A stretch of 11,190 nt of DNA from CBDCWA01 sp046048295 (GTDB taxonomy: Bacteria; Pseudomonadota; Alphaproteobacteria; Rhizobiales; Hyphomicrobiaceae), in the NCBI GenBank assembly GCA_046048295.1, contig JBJOGJ010000123.1:1-11190 (forward strand), in the 5' to 3' direction. Position 1 is the first letter of the stretch, and each line of letters starts with the position of its first letter. The notes under the pieces are model-generated. The model had not been told where the DNA came from and made no database searches. It worked only from the letters and a program-made list of their open reading frames with translations. Shown here piece after piece: positions 1-6,266 of this stretch. The translations under genes and the position numbers were made by a program.

Positions 1-964
1 GGCCACCCGTATAGATCGGCACGCTCAAGCGGCCGACCACGGTCGTATTGCGCCGCTCGTCGGTAATGCCAGGCACGTCATAGTCTTTTGTATGGGACGC
101 ATCGACCCGCACTTCCGGCAGCAACTCGCCGCGGATCCGCCCGATCGTATGCCGCTGCGCTTCCTCCCGATAGAGCGCCGCAATGATCAGCGGATTCTCC
201 TTGAAGGACATGTCTATCGCCTGGGCGAGCGTCTTTGGCAGCCTGTTGCGCGGCACCACAGGATCTTGCAGCCGGCCTGGCGAAAACCCGATAATTCTAT
301 GGTACTCGGCACGGCTGCCCTTCAGGTTCGCCCGCGCCAATTCTAGGTTGGACACCGACACGGAACGCCGCGACCGCGCCTGCGCCACGTCCGTCCGCGT
401 CACCTCGCCCACATTGAACCGATCCAGTGTCGCCCGCAATTCCCGCGACAACACATTGACGTTGTTCTCGTTGAGCCGCACGATGGCTTGGTCGCGCACC
501 ACGTTCATGTATGCAACGACGGCCCCGGACAGCACCGACTGCTCAGTATTCCGCAGCGTCTCACGCCCCGCGCGCACCAGCGCCTCGGCTTCGCGCAACT
601 GCTCGATCGTCCGAAAGCCCCTAAAAATCGGCTGAGACAGGTTCACACCGAGTTGCTTCGGATAAACCGAGCCGTCACTACCTGCACCAGGCGATGAACT
701 TTGGTTGTCGTATGTAGCCCGGGCATTGGCAGATATCGTCGGCCGGAAGCCCGCGTGAGCCTGTGAGACGGTTTCGTCTGTTGCCCGCAACCGCGCGCGC
801 TCCGCATCCAGCTCAGGATTCGTCCGGTAGGCTGCTGCGAGCGCCTCGCGCAACGTCTCTGCATGGACCTGGGAGACAGTCGACGGCACACCCCCGAGAG
901 CGACGACGAGCAATGCCGCCCGCATGACAAGGGATGATAGTCGCTGGCGTTGTAGAGCAGCCAT
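1..964 (-). CDS. tolC: TolC-family outer-membrane channel protein, partial (C-terminus beyond the left edge)
   Basis: The minus strand reads open for 321 codons from an ATG at 964 and continues off the window. Known role of the family: trimeric outer-membrane channel with a periplasmic alpha-helical barrel, serving type I secretion and drug efflux. Visible evidence: a signal peptide ending near residue 35 (VHA, then ETLREALAAAYRTNPEL), the YPKQLGVNLSQPIFRGFRT strand-helix segment at about 101-119, and the signature DRFNVGEVTRTDVAQARSR at about 181-199. The second structural repeat begins at about 245 (TLAQAIDMSFKENPLI). The remaining roughly 120-150 residues of a normal family member are missing only because the window ends. 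The start at 964 is preceded by AGGTGG about 8 bases upstream; an in-frame ATG at 925 is the alternative. The pcm-like gene lies upstream on the same strand, the usual alphaproteobacterial order. I am confident of the family; the specific transport partners cannot be told. Confidence 0.95.
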   Translation of the reverse strand, partial: MAALQRQRLSSLVMRAALLVVALGGVPSTVSQVHAETLREALAAAYRTNPELDAERARLRATDETVSQAHAGFRPTISANARATYDNQSSSPGAGSDGSVYPKQLGVNLSQPIFRGFRTIEQLREAEALVRAGRETLRNTEQSVLSGAVVAYMNVVRDQAIVRLNENNVNVLSRELRATLDRFNVGEVTRTDVAQARSRRSVSVSNLELARANLKGSRAEYHRIIGFSPGRLQDPVVPRNRLPKTLAQAIDMSFKENPLIIAALYREEAQRHTIGRIRGELLPEVRVDASHTKDYDVPGITDERRNTTVVGRLSVPIYTGG

Positions 965-1334
965 TTTAATCCACCTGCTGTCGTTCCGGCGCACGTCGAT
1001 CAGAAGCACATACAGTGATTCGAACGCGCAGTATCCTCACCGGCACCCGTTATGTCGAAAACGGGCAACACCTCCATGCAGACGCAAACAAATGACGCAA
1101 CGCAAACGAGCAGGTCCGCACAACGCCTTCGACGCGTACCCGTCGAGGGTTCACAGGGATCTCCGCCCTGGAGCAACAGTCGGACATAATGAACAATGCC
1201 GCTGGCACGGAACTTTCGCAACCGCCGGCATGGAAACGTAATCGAATGGGAATAGTGTGTGTCTGCAAATACACACTTCATGCGTGCATGAGGCACGCAG
1301 CCCCGCAGTGAAGCAGCCGTCCGGCCCGCGCAAT
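965..1334. other. 370-bp intergenic leader between pcm-like gene and tolC
   Basis: I see no convincing coding region here on either strand. The stretch holds at least four inverted repeats: AGTGTGT/ACACACT (1254-1260 with 1271-1277), TGCGTGC/GCACGCA (1281-1287 with 1293-1299), TCGACG/CGTCGA (1129-1134 with 1141-1146) and CCCGTT/AACGGG (1046-1051 with 1060-1065). No clear -35/-10 pair stands out for tolC, although the ribosome-binding site sits at its lower end. The length suggests that tolC has its own promoter or a long structured 5' leader rather than being tightly co-translated with the pcm-like gene. Confidence 0.6.
1254..1299 (-). other. Tandem inverted repeats just downstream of the pcm-like stop codon
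   Basis: Two perfect 7-bp stems stand back to back. TGCGTGC (1281-1287) pairs with GCACGCA (1293-1299) around a 5-base loop, and AGTGTGT (1254-1260) pairs with ACACACT (1271-1277) around a 10-base loop. They start 36 bases past the end of the pcm-like gene on its transcribed strand. No T-run follows, so this is not a textbook intrinsic terminator. It may still stop or slow transcription, protect the 3' end of the mRNA, or bind a protein upstream of tolC. Confidence 0.4.
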
Positions 1335-2006
1335 TCAGAAAACGAACTGCGCCTTGGCCTCGAACCCGGGCAGCATGGGTGCGCTTCCCTCGAACAGGAC
1401 CTGCCTATCGTACGTGTCGTCGAAGCGTTGCCACCGGACAACGTGACCGACGGGACCATCACCGACGACCACCGCGATCAGCCGGCCGCGATGCTTCAGT
1501 TGCTCGAGTAGCCCCTCCGGCAACTCGGAGACACCACCAGACACAAGGATCGCATCGTAGGGTCCCTCCGCCGGATATCCCAAGGCCAATGCACCGCTCA
1601 TGACGACAGCATTGTCGATACCGATGCTCCCCAGCGCCTCACCTGCCTTCTGGGCCATCGCCGGATCGCATTCGACCGCCACCACCGTCTGAGCGATGCG
1701 CGCCAGCAATGCAGCCCCATACCCGGTCCCCGTACCGACCTCGAGCACCAGATCCTCTTCTCCGAGTTCCAGGTTCTGGATCATGCGTGCCATCAATCGT
1801 GGCGCCAGCAGCACGCGTTCGCCGCCGCTCTCCCCACGCCCGATTGCCACGTCCCGGTCGGCATAAGCCAGAAACCGACGGTCCCCCGGAACGAAGACCT
1901 CCCGGGGCACCGCTTCCATAGCGCGGATCACCCTGCGGTCCGTGACATCGCTCGGCCGCACCTGGCTTTCGACCATATTCTTACGTTGCACATCGAAACC
2001 GGACAT
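1335..2006 (-). CDS. Protein-L-isoaspartate O-methyltransferase-like protein (SAM-dependent)
   Basis: This 223-residue protein has the class I SAM methyltransferase fold of the Pcm family, which methylates isoaspartyl residues of damaged proteins in the cytoplasm. Visible: the N-terminal RKNMVESQVRPSDVTDRRVIRAM helix region, motif I LVLEVGTGTGYGAAL at 87-100, the acidic SAM-ribose residue in VVAVECDP (E112), PYDAILVSGG at 149-158 and the ending LPGFEAKAQFVF. Position 64-70 reads RVLLAPR where classical Pcm enzymes carry a conserved S/T in the T-I-S-x-P segment, so the isoaspartyl-binding site looks altered. Start chosen at 2006: GGGAG lies about 8 bases upstream and the protein begins as its relatives do. 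Reading open to 2201 would add 65 residues with no homology look and would run into tRNA-Cys. It lies upstream of tolC on the same strand. Family assignment is firm; activity as a repair enzyme is less sure. Confidence 0.9.
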   Translation of the reverse strand: MSGFDVQRKNMVESQVRPSDVTDRRVIRAMEAVPREVFVPGDRRFLAYADRDVAIGRGESGGERVLLAPRLMARMIQNLELGEEDLVLEVGTGTGYGAALLARIAQTVVAVECDPAMAQKAGEALGSIGIDNAVVMSGALALGYPAEGPYDAILVSGGVSELPEGLLEQLKHRGRLIAVVVGDGPVGHVVRWQRFDDTYDRQVLFEGSAPMLPGFEAKAQFVF

Positions 2007-2174
2007 CTCATCTCCCTGGCGCGCTGTCCCGGCGGGCGAATGACGCTGCCGGCACTGTTGGATGCCGCCGGCGATGCTCCCCGTCAAGCACTTCGCGCGA
2101 AACCACCCGTCGTCGGGGTTGGCGACAGACGTTGCGCCGCCCCCGTAGGCTGTGATACACACCGCCCTCACCTT

Positions 2175-2190
2175 CGAGCGCAATCGCTCG
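2175..2190 (+). other. Hairpin in the 5' leader of tRNA-Cys
   Basis: CGAGCG (2175-2180) and CGCTCG (2185-2190) form a perfect 6-bp stem with a CAAT loop, five bases before the mature tRNA 5' end. It could shape the precursor for RNase P, or be chance in GC-rich DNA. Confidence 0.3.
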
Positions 2191-2195
2191 CTCGA

Positions 2196-2269
2196 GGCCA
2201 CGTGGCGGAGTGGTTACGCACCGGACTGCAAATCCGTTTACGCCGGTTCGATTCCGGCCGTGGCCTCCA
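2196..2269 (+). tRNA. tRNA-Cys (anticodon GCA)
   Basis: The sequence folds as a cloverleaf. Acceptor stem GGCCACG (2196-2202) pairs with CGTGGCC (2259-2265); the T-arm is GCCGG-TTCGATT-CCGGC (2242-2258); the anticodon loop CTGCAAA (2226-2232) has GCA at 2228-2230. The discriminator is T2266, the known identity base for tRNA-Cys, and CCA is encoded at 2267-2269. The first anticodon-stem pair is a C (2221) opposite T (2237) mismatch; the other four pairs are normal. Transcription is on the plus strand, divergent from the pcm-like gene. Confidence 0.96.
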
Positions 2270-2398
2270 ACGAAACATTCATCAATACTCAAGATTGTTC
2301 GCGATTTCCGGGCGTTGTTCCCGCGCTTGTTCGCCCGTTAGGCGATCATCAACCTGCCCGTGTCAACCTCCGCGCATGTGTTGCTTAGTGGGGGAACC

Positions 2399-3355
2399 AT
2401 GACCAGACATTTTGGTGTCGCGTTGGCCACGCTCGCTGCACTCACCCTCGGTGGCTGCATCGGCGAATCCGTTCAGGTTCCCCCAGCACACGTCGGCAAG
2501 ATCCTCTCCAAGGACGGCTTCCAGCCGGGCCTGGTCTCCCCTTCCCAGTTCCGCCTGCCGATCTGCTTCTTCTATTGCGACCGTCTGATCGTCGTCGAAT
2601 CGGCAGACTTCGGCCGCACCGAGGTCTTCCGCGACGACCACGCGTTGTACATGCCGAAATCCGAACTGGCGATGCCCTTCGACATTCGCGGCACATTTGC
2701 CGTCCGCCACGACCAGAAATCGCTGCAGTCCGTTTTCGACCGGATCTCGGCGCAGCCCCCACCACGCCACATGCGTGGTCTTGTCCACGGCATCATCTCC
2801 AAGGAAACCATTTACAACACCTATGGTGCACCGGCCGTCCGCGATGTCGTCCGACGCATCGTATCGAAGTACACCATCGAGCAGGTCGCCTCTTCTCGCG
2901 CTGCCATCAACGCCGAACTCATCGATGCCATCAACAGCGCCCTGTCCGACACCCCGCTCATCGCCCGCCGTTTCGGCCTCGCAGATGTCCGCTTCCCGAA
3001 GGTCATCCTCGACCAGAAGGAAGCCGCCGCCCGCCGCCGCATTGCCATCCAGCAAGAGGAGGCCGAAAAGCAGATCCGCCTCGTGAAACTGCAGGCAGAC
3101 CTCGAAGCGGCCCGCGCCGAGCGCCAGATCCGCCGCGAACGCGCCCAGGCTGTGCTCGAGGAGAACCGCATCTACGCCGAATCCGTCTCCGACAAGTACC
3201 TCGCCTATCGCCGTCTCGAGGTCCTCGAGCGACTAGCCGGGAGCGAAAACACCAAGTGGGTCCCGTTCGAGGCATTGGGCACAGTTGGCCAGAGCATGGC
3301 GGTCTTCAGGGACACTACGAAACCGGCATCGATGCCGCAACGCACGACGGAATGA
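2399..3355 (+). CDS. Lipoprotein with SPFH/band-7 (prohibitin-like) domain
   Basis: This is a 318-residue protein with a lipoprotein signal peptide: basic start MTRHF, hydrophobic stretch, and lipobox LGGC with Cys20. It should therefore be processed by Lgt and LspA and anchored on the periplasmic side. Residues about 25-205 resemble an SPFH/PHB domain: VPPAHVGKILSKDGFQPGL, the strand region MPFDIRGTFAVRHDQKSL (92-109), then YGAPAVRDVVRRIVSKYTIEQVASSRAAINAEL and FGLADVRFPKVILDQKEAAARR. Residues about 205-260 form a charged EA/R-rich coiled coil, as in prohibitin and flotillin assemblies. Start 2399 is set by the signal peptide; a GGGGGA stretch lies close upstream, with rather short spacing. 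A GTG at 2360 would bury the signal. The next gene, 44 bases on, encodes a two-helix membrane protein and is probably co-transcribed. SPFH proteins usually use an N-terminal helix, so a lipid anchor is uncommon. The role, perhaps a membrane-domain scaffold, is inferred. Confidence 0.85.
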   Translation: MTRHFGVALATLAALTLGGCIGESVQVPPAHVGKILSKDGFQPGLVSPSQFRLPICFFYCDRLIVVESADFGRTEVFRDDHALYMPKSELAMPFDIRGTFAVRHDQKSLQSVFDRISAQPPPRHMRGLVHGIISKETIYNTYGAPAVRDVVRRIVSKYTIEQVASSRAAINAELIDAINSALSDTPLIARRFGLADVRFPKVILDQKEAAARRRIAIQQEEAEKQIRLVKLQADLEAARAERQIRRERAQAVLEENRIYAESVSDKYLAYRRLEVLERLAGSENTKWVPFEALGTVGQSMAVFRDTTKPASMPQRTTE

Positions 3356-3399
3356 GCGTTGGGGAATTGCCGCCACGCGGGTAACCGGGAGTATTCGAA

Positions 3400-3819
3400 A
3401 TGGATCTTCGTGTGAATGAGGACGCACTCGGCCTCGGCCTGCTGCAGGTCACGGTCGGCCTGATCGGCATTGTCGTCCTCTTCGCCCTCACCTGGCGCAC
3501 CGTTCGCGCCGTCCAGCGACGCATCGCCGAAAACGGCGAATTCGCCGCACCGGATATCCTCTCCCTCGCTTGGCCGCCAGCGCTCTGGCTCCTGCTCTTG
3601 CTGATCGGCGCCCTCGCCTTCTCGACCATGCAGGCCTATGGTCCGCGTGTCGCGATCGAGCGCACCCCCCTCACGGTCGACATGCCGTCCGGCAAGCAGG
3701 AAGTTCGCGATCTATCGCCTGCAAAGACCACGGACGAGGAACGCCTGCGCCAGCAACGCGCACTCGAGGCGGAGACAAAAGCCCGCGTCGAACTGCCGGA
3801 CTCGCCCGCCAGGAACTGA
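3400..3819 (+). CDS. Two-helix membrane protein, partner of the SPFH lipoprotein (unknown function)
   Basis: I do not recognise this 139-residue protein as a named family. It has two clear membrane spans: about residues 14-32 (LLQVTVGLIGIVVLFALTW) and 57-77 (AWPPALWLLLLLIGALAFSTM). Between them is a basic loop (RTVRAVQRRIAENGEF), which by the positive-inside rule faces the cytoplasm. The polar C-terminal tail (about 60 residues, many charges, ERLRQQRALEAETKARVEL likely helical) would then lie in the periplasm, the same side as the upstream SPFH lipoprotein. GGGAG eight bases before the ATG is a good ribosome-binding site. Close spacing and shared orientation suggest one operon, and a plausible job is anchoring or regulating the SPFH assembly through the tail; that is inference. 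Very confident it is coding. Confidence 0.85.
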   Translation: MDLRVNEDALGLGLLQVTVGLIGIVVLFALTWRTVRAVQRRIAENGEFAAPDILSLAWPPALWLLLLLIGALAFSTMQAYGPRVAIERTPLTVDMPSGKQEVRDLSPAKTTDEERLRQQRALEAETKARVELPDSPARN

Positions 3820-3890
3820 GGCTCCGGATGGCGAAAAGGGCTGGCGCCCACGATTCAACTCTGCTATTGACCCCACTTCCGTAGATGGCC

Positions 3891-4158
3891 CGTATTCCGC
3901 GGTAGCTCAGCGGTAGAGCAACCGGCTGTTAACCGGTTGGTCGTAGGTTCGAATCCTACCCGCGGAGCCATCTGCCGTACCCCTCCCGATAGCTTCAGTC
4001 CAATCCGACCCGTGACGTCCGGGCCACAGCCCGCCGATGTTCATCGCTGGTTCAGCCCAAATCTACGAAACTCCTCTTACGCATTGGATGCAAAGCACCT
4101 TAAGTGGCTGTGCTTGTCCATATCGCAAATTCTTAGGAATATGCTCGTATTCCGCGGT
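3891..4158 (+). repeat. 13-bp direct repeat bracketing tRNA-Asn and the following spacer
   Basis: CGTATTCCGCGGT occurs at 3891-3903, spanning the tRNA-Asn 5' end, and again at 4146-4158, shortly before the small membrane protein gene. The 3971-4191 spacer is more AT-rich than its surroundings and otherwise holds only a 6-bp inverted repeat (AAGCAC 4093-4098 with GTGCTT 4110-4115). Integrases normally use the tRNA 3' half, so this is not a convincing attachment site. It could be a small duplication or chance. Confidence 0.4.
3896..3970 (+). tRNA. tRNA-Asn (anticodon GTT)
   Basis: Complete cloverleaf: acceptor TCCGCGG (3896-3902) pairs with CCGCGGA (3960-3966). The anticodon stem ACCGG/CCGGT encloses the loop CTGTTAA (3926-3932) with GTT at 3928-3930. 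The T-arm is GTAGG-TTCGAAT-CCTAC. Discriminator G3967, as expected for tRNA-Asn, and encoded CCA at 3968-3970. The first eight bases plus five flanking ones recur at 4146-4158. Confidence 0.97.
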
Positions 4159-4191
4159 TCGGCGCTTACGTAACGGGAGGACGCCTGGCAC

Positions 4192-4395
4192 ATGAATACC
4201 ATCCAGAACACGATGTCGACGGCGCTCAGCCTTGCCCTCGTGCTGCTGATCTTTTCGGCAACGGTTCTCACATTCATGTTCCCATTCGTGATTGCCGCGA
4301 CCCCCGGTGACCCACAAGGCCTGGCCGGTGTCGGCACCGTCTGGCTCCTCGGCTCGGCCGGCTTCCTGGCGACCATTTTGGCCATTGGGCGCTGA
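4192..4395 (+). CDS. Small two-span membrane protein, 67 residues, unknown function
   Basis: The protein begins MNTIQNTMSTALSLAL and has two hydrophobic spans, about residues 11-36 and 46-65, joined by a short loop (TPGDPQGLAG) holding a single Asp. It ends IGR. Such a composition in a GC-rich genome is unlikely by chance, and a GGGAGG ribosome-binding site lies at 4175-4180, with a slightly long spacing of 11 bases. An ATG at 4213 is an alternative start but would shorten the first span only a little. I do not recognise a family. It stands between tRNA-Asn and the LprI-VHL gene, 124 bases from the latter, and could share its transcript. Confidence 0.65.
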   Translation: MNTIQNTMSTALSLALVLLIFSATVLTFMFPFVIAATPGDPQGLAGVGTVWLLGSAGFLATILAIGR

Positions 4396-4519
4396 GTACG
4401 CCGCGTCGCAGCAACCAACCGGTCAGCCGACGCTGGTCGCGCCCACCCGTTGCATCCTATTGTCCCCAGGCGTCATTGCCGACAGCGAAATAGCAGGCGA
4501 ACTTGCCAGGGGACATTCC

Positions 4520-5191
4520 ATGCGCCACACGTCGTTCAGCGTAGCCGCACTTCTCGCCCTTCTGTTCTACCCCGCCCAACTCGCCGCACAGGCACCCGAT
4601 TGCTCGCGCCTGCCGACCCCCGCCGAGCGCGCCGTCTGCATGGACGAGCGCCTCTCGCAACTGGACACACGGGTTCGCGACCTCTATCAGGCACTTCGCA
4701 CGAAGCTCGACGCAGATAGCCGCCTGAACCTGGCGAGGGATCAGTCGGAATGGCAAGGCTCCCGCAACGACTGCGGCGCCAGGACCACCTGCCTCTCGAC
4801 CAGCTACTCGGAGCGTATCGCCCAACTCCAGCGCCGCCTCGAAGCAGTAACGCCCGGCAACGCCCCTTCCATCGCCAAGTCACCGCGCAATGACGGCCCA
4901 CCCGTTTCACGCTGTGAAGGGGAGAACGACATAGCGTCCTTGAACAGCCGCATTGCTACAACCATCAGTTTCCGCAACAACGCGCCAACCGGAGCCACGA
5001 GCTACCGCATCTACTGGCTGGATTACGCGGGCAACCGCCAGCACCGCGCAACCCTGCTCCGTGGCCAGTCCCACACGCAGAAGACCTACCTCACACACCC
5101 CTGGGTGGTGACCCGCAGCGACGCCGACGGCGAGAAATGTCTCCGCATCGTCATGCCCGACCCCGTCAGCAGGACGATCACGCTGCGCTAA
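4520..5191 (+). CDS. Secreted fusion of LprI/DUF1311 domain and von Hippel-Lindau-like beta domain
   Basis: This 223-residue protein has an N-terminal signal peptide (MRHTSFSVAALLALLFYPAQLAAQA, likely cut after about residue 23-25). Residues about 27-108 match the LprI/DUF1311 pattern: C28, C40, a helical stretch with LDTRVRDLYQALR, then DQSEWQGSRNDC (W78, C85) and C91. The family includes mycobacterial LprI, a lysozyme inhibitor. A linker of about 20 residues follows. Residues about 132-213 resemble the VHL beta domain: SLNSR, ISFRNNAP, YWLDYAGNRQ, LLRGQSHTQKTYLTHPWVV and CLRIVMP, which line up with SVNSR...VIFCNRSP...VWLNFDG...LPPG...GHLW...LFVP of human VHL. Cysteines 132 and 207 bracket it and could form a disulfide. 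The ATG at 4520 has AGGGGA about 6 bases upstream; longer readings from 4292 would precede and hide the signal peptide. Likely a periplasmic binding or inhibitor protein; ligand unknown. Confidence 0.85.
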   Translation: MRHTSFSVAALLALLFYPAQLAAQAPDCSRLPTPAERAVCMDERLSQLDTRVRDLYQALRTKLDADSRLNLARDQSEWQGSRNDCGARTTCLSTSYSERIAQLQRRLEAVTPGNAPSIAKSPRNDGPPVSRCEGENDIASLNSRIATTISFRNNAPTGATSYRIYWLDYAGNRQHRATLLRGQSHTQKTYLTHPWVVTRSDADGEKCLRIVMPDPVSRTITLR

Positions 5192-5293
5192 TTCCAACTT
5201 TCCGCGAACATCTGCTAAGAGGCTACTCCGTCGCCCGCGGTCCGTTACACGGGATTACCGGGCATCATCCGTACATCAGGAGTGCCACGACAC

Positions 5294-6130
5294 ATGTTGG
5301 CCCTGCCCTTCCCGAACATCGACCCGATCGCGTTGCAGGTGGGACCGCTTGCCATCCGCTGGTACGGCATTTCCTACGCCGTCGCGCTGATCCTGAGTTG
5401 GTTCTACGTGCGCCAACTGCTGACACGTCCGAACCTCTGGAGCCCCAACCGACCGCCATTGACCGCCGACGACATCGAATACCTTATCGCCTACATCGCA
5501 GCCGGCGTGATCGTCGGCGGCCGCCTCGGCCATGTCCTGTTCTATGAGACCACCTATTACCTGACCAATCCATTGAAGATCTTCGCCGTCTGGGAGGGGG
5601 GCATGTCGTTCCACGGCGGGGTCATAGGAACGGCCATCGCGATCGCGCTCTTCGCCCGCCGCTTCAAGGCCCCACTCTGGACCATTTCAGACCTCGTCTG
5701 CGCGTCCGTGCCGATTGGCATCCTTCTCGTCCGCACCGCCAACTTCGTCAACGGCGAGGTCGTCGGCCACGAAACTTCCGTACCTTGGGCTTTCGTGTTT
5801 CCGAACTGGGGCGATGTCCCACGCCATCCCGCGATGCTCTACGAGGCCGCACTCGAGGGCGCGCTCCTGTTCATCGTCCTCTACGAACTGATCCACCGCC
5901 ACTTCGTACTTCGCCAGCCGGGACTTGTTACAGCCTACTTCCTGATCGGCTATTCCCTGGCCCGCATCTTCTGCGAGTTCTTCAAGCTCGTCGATTTCCG
6001 GCTCATCTTCCCTCCCTTGCCGCTCACGCCTGGGATGGTTCTCAGCCTGCCCATGCTGATCTTGGGGATTTGGCTGCTCGCCAAGGTGAAGCGCGAACGG
6101 GCCGCCGGTCCTCAGAGTTCTGGCGCTTGA
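5294..6130 (+). CDS. lgt: Prolipoprotein diacylglyceryl transferase Lgt
   Basis: Lgt is the inner-membrane enzyme that moves diacylglycerol from phosphatidylglycerol to the lipobox cysteine of prolipoproteins, the first maturation step. The 278-residue length is typical. Visible motifs: RWYGISYAVALI near the N-terminus (Y24), GGRLGHVLFYE at about 75-85, MSFHGGVIGTAIAI with H107-G-G, the signature LVRTANFVNGE at 145-155 (R147, N150, E155), PRHPAMLYEAALEG at 176-189, and the late SLARIFCEFFK arginine (R224). About seven hydrophobic spans are present. AGGAG at 5278-5282 lies 11 bases before the ATG at 5294; a GTG at 5282 overlaps that site and is less likely. Its expected substrates include the SPFH lipoprotein encoded about 2 kb upstream. 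It converges on the acidic protein gene. Firm identification. Confidence 0.97.
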   Translation: MLALPFPNIDPIALQVGPLAIRWYGISYAVALILSWFYVRQLLTRPNLWSPNRPPLTADDIEYLIAYIAAGVIVGGRLGHVLFYETTYYLTNPLKIFAVWEGGMSFHGGVIGTAIAIALFARRFKAPLWTISDLVCASVPIGILLVRTANFVNGEVVGHETSVPWAFVFPNWGDVPRHPAMLYEAALEGALLFIVLYELIHRHFVLRQPGLVTAYFLIGYSLARIFCEFFKLVDFRLIFPPLPLTPGMVLSLPMLILGIWLLAKVKRERAAGPQSSGA

Positions 6131-6179
6131 CCCCGGGCGGAACCCGTAACGCTTCAGTGAACGCCAGAACCGGCTAATG

Positions 6180-6231
6180 CCAGTGCCCCGCGCCGACGCT
6201 CGCGTGCGATGCGTCGGAACCGGAGCACTGG
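6180..6231. terminator. Composite long hairpin between convergent genes (possible bidirectional terminator)
   Basis: An outer stem CCAGTGC (6180-6186) pairs with GCACTGG (6225-6231), an inner stem CCGACGC (6193-6199) pairs with GCGTCGG (6211-6217), and the tip can extend by a few more pairs. It lies 50 bases past the lgt stop and 35 bases past the stop of the acidic protein gene. Neither side has a T-run, so the terminator role comes from position and symmetry, not from a canonical motif. Confidence 0.5.
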
Positions 6232-6266
6232 AACCGCCCACACTTCGTGCTGGCGCAGGTATTTCG

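Noticed and set aside
2007..2201. 65-residue N-terminal extension of the pcm-like protein
   Set aside because: It would reach into tRNA-Cys, looks like non-coding sequence, and the start at 2006 has a ribosome-binding site and matches the family.
2363..3055. 230-codon open frame on the minus strand
   Set aside because: It is opposite the SPFH lipoprotein gene and arises from GC-rich codon structure; the plus strand has clear domain and signal features.
3867..3895. Promoter of tRNA-Asn (TTGACC with CCGTAT)
   Set aside because: The -10-like hexamer would touch the first base of the mature tRNA, leaving no room for a transcription start.
3891..4158. Integration site of a genomic island at tRNA-Asn
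   Set aside because: The repeat uses the tRNA 5' end rather than the 3' end, and no integrase or mobile gene is present.
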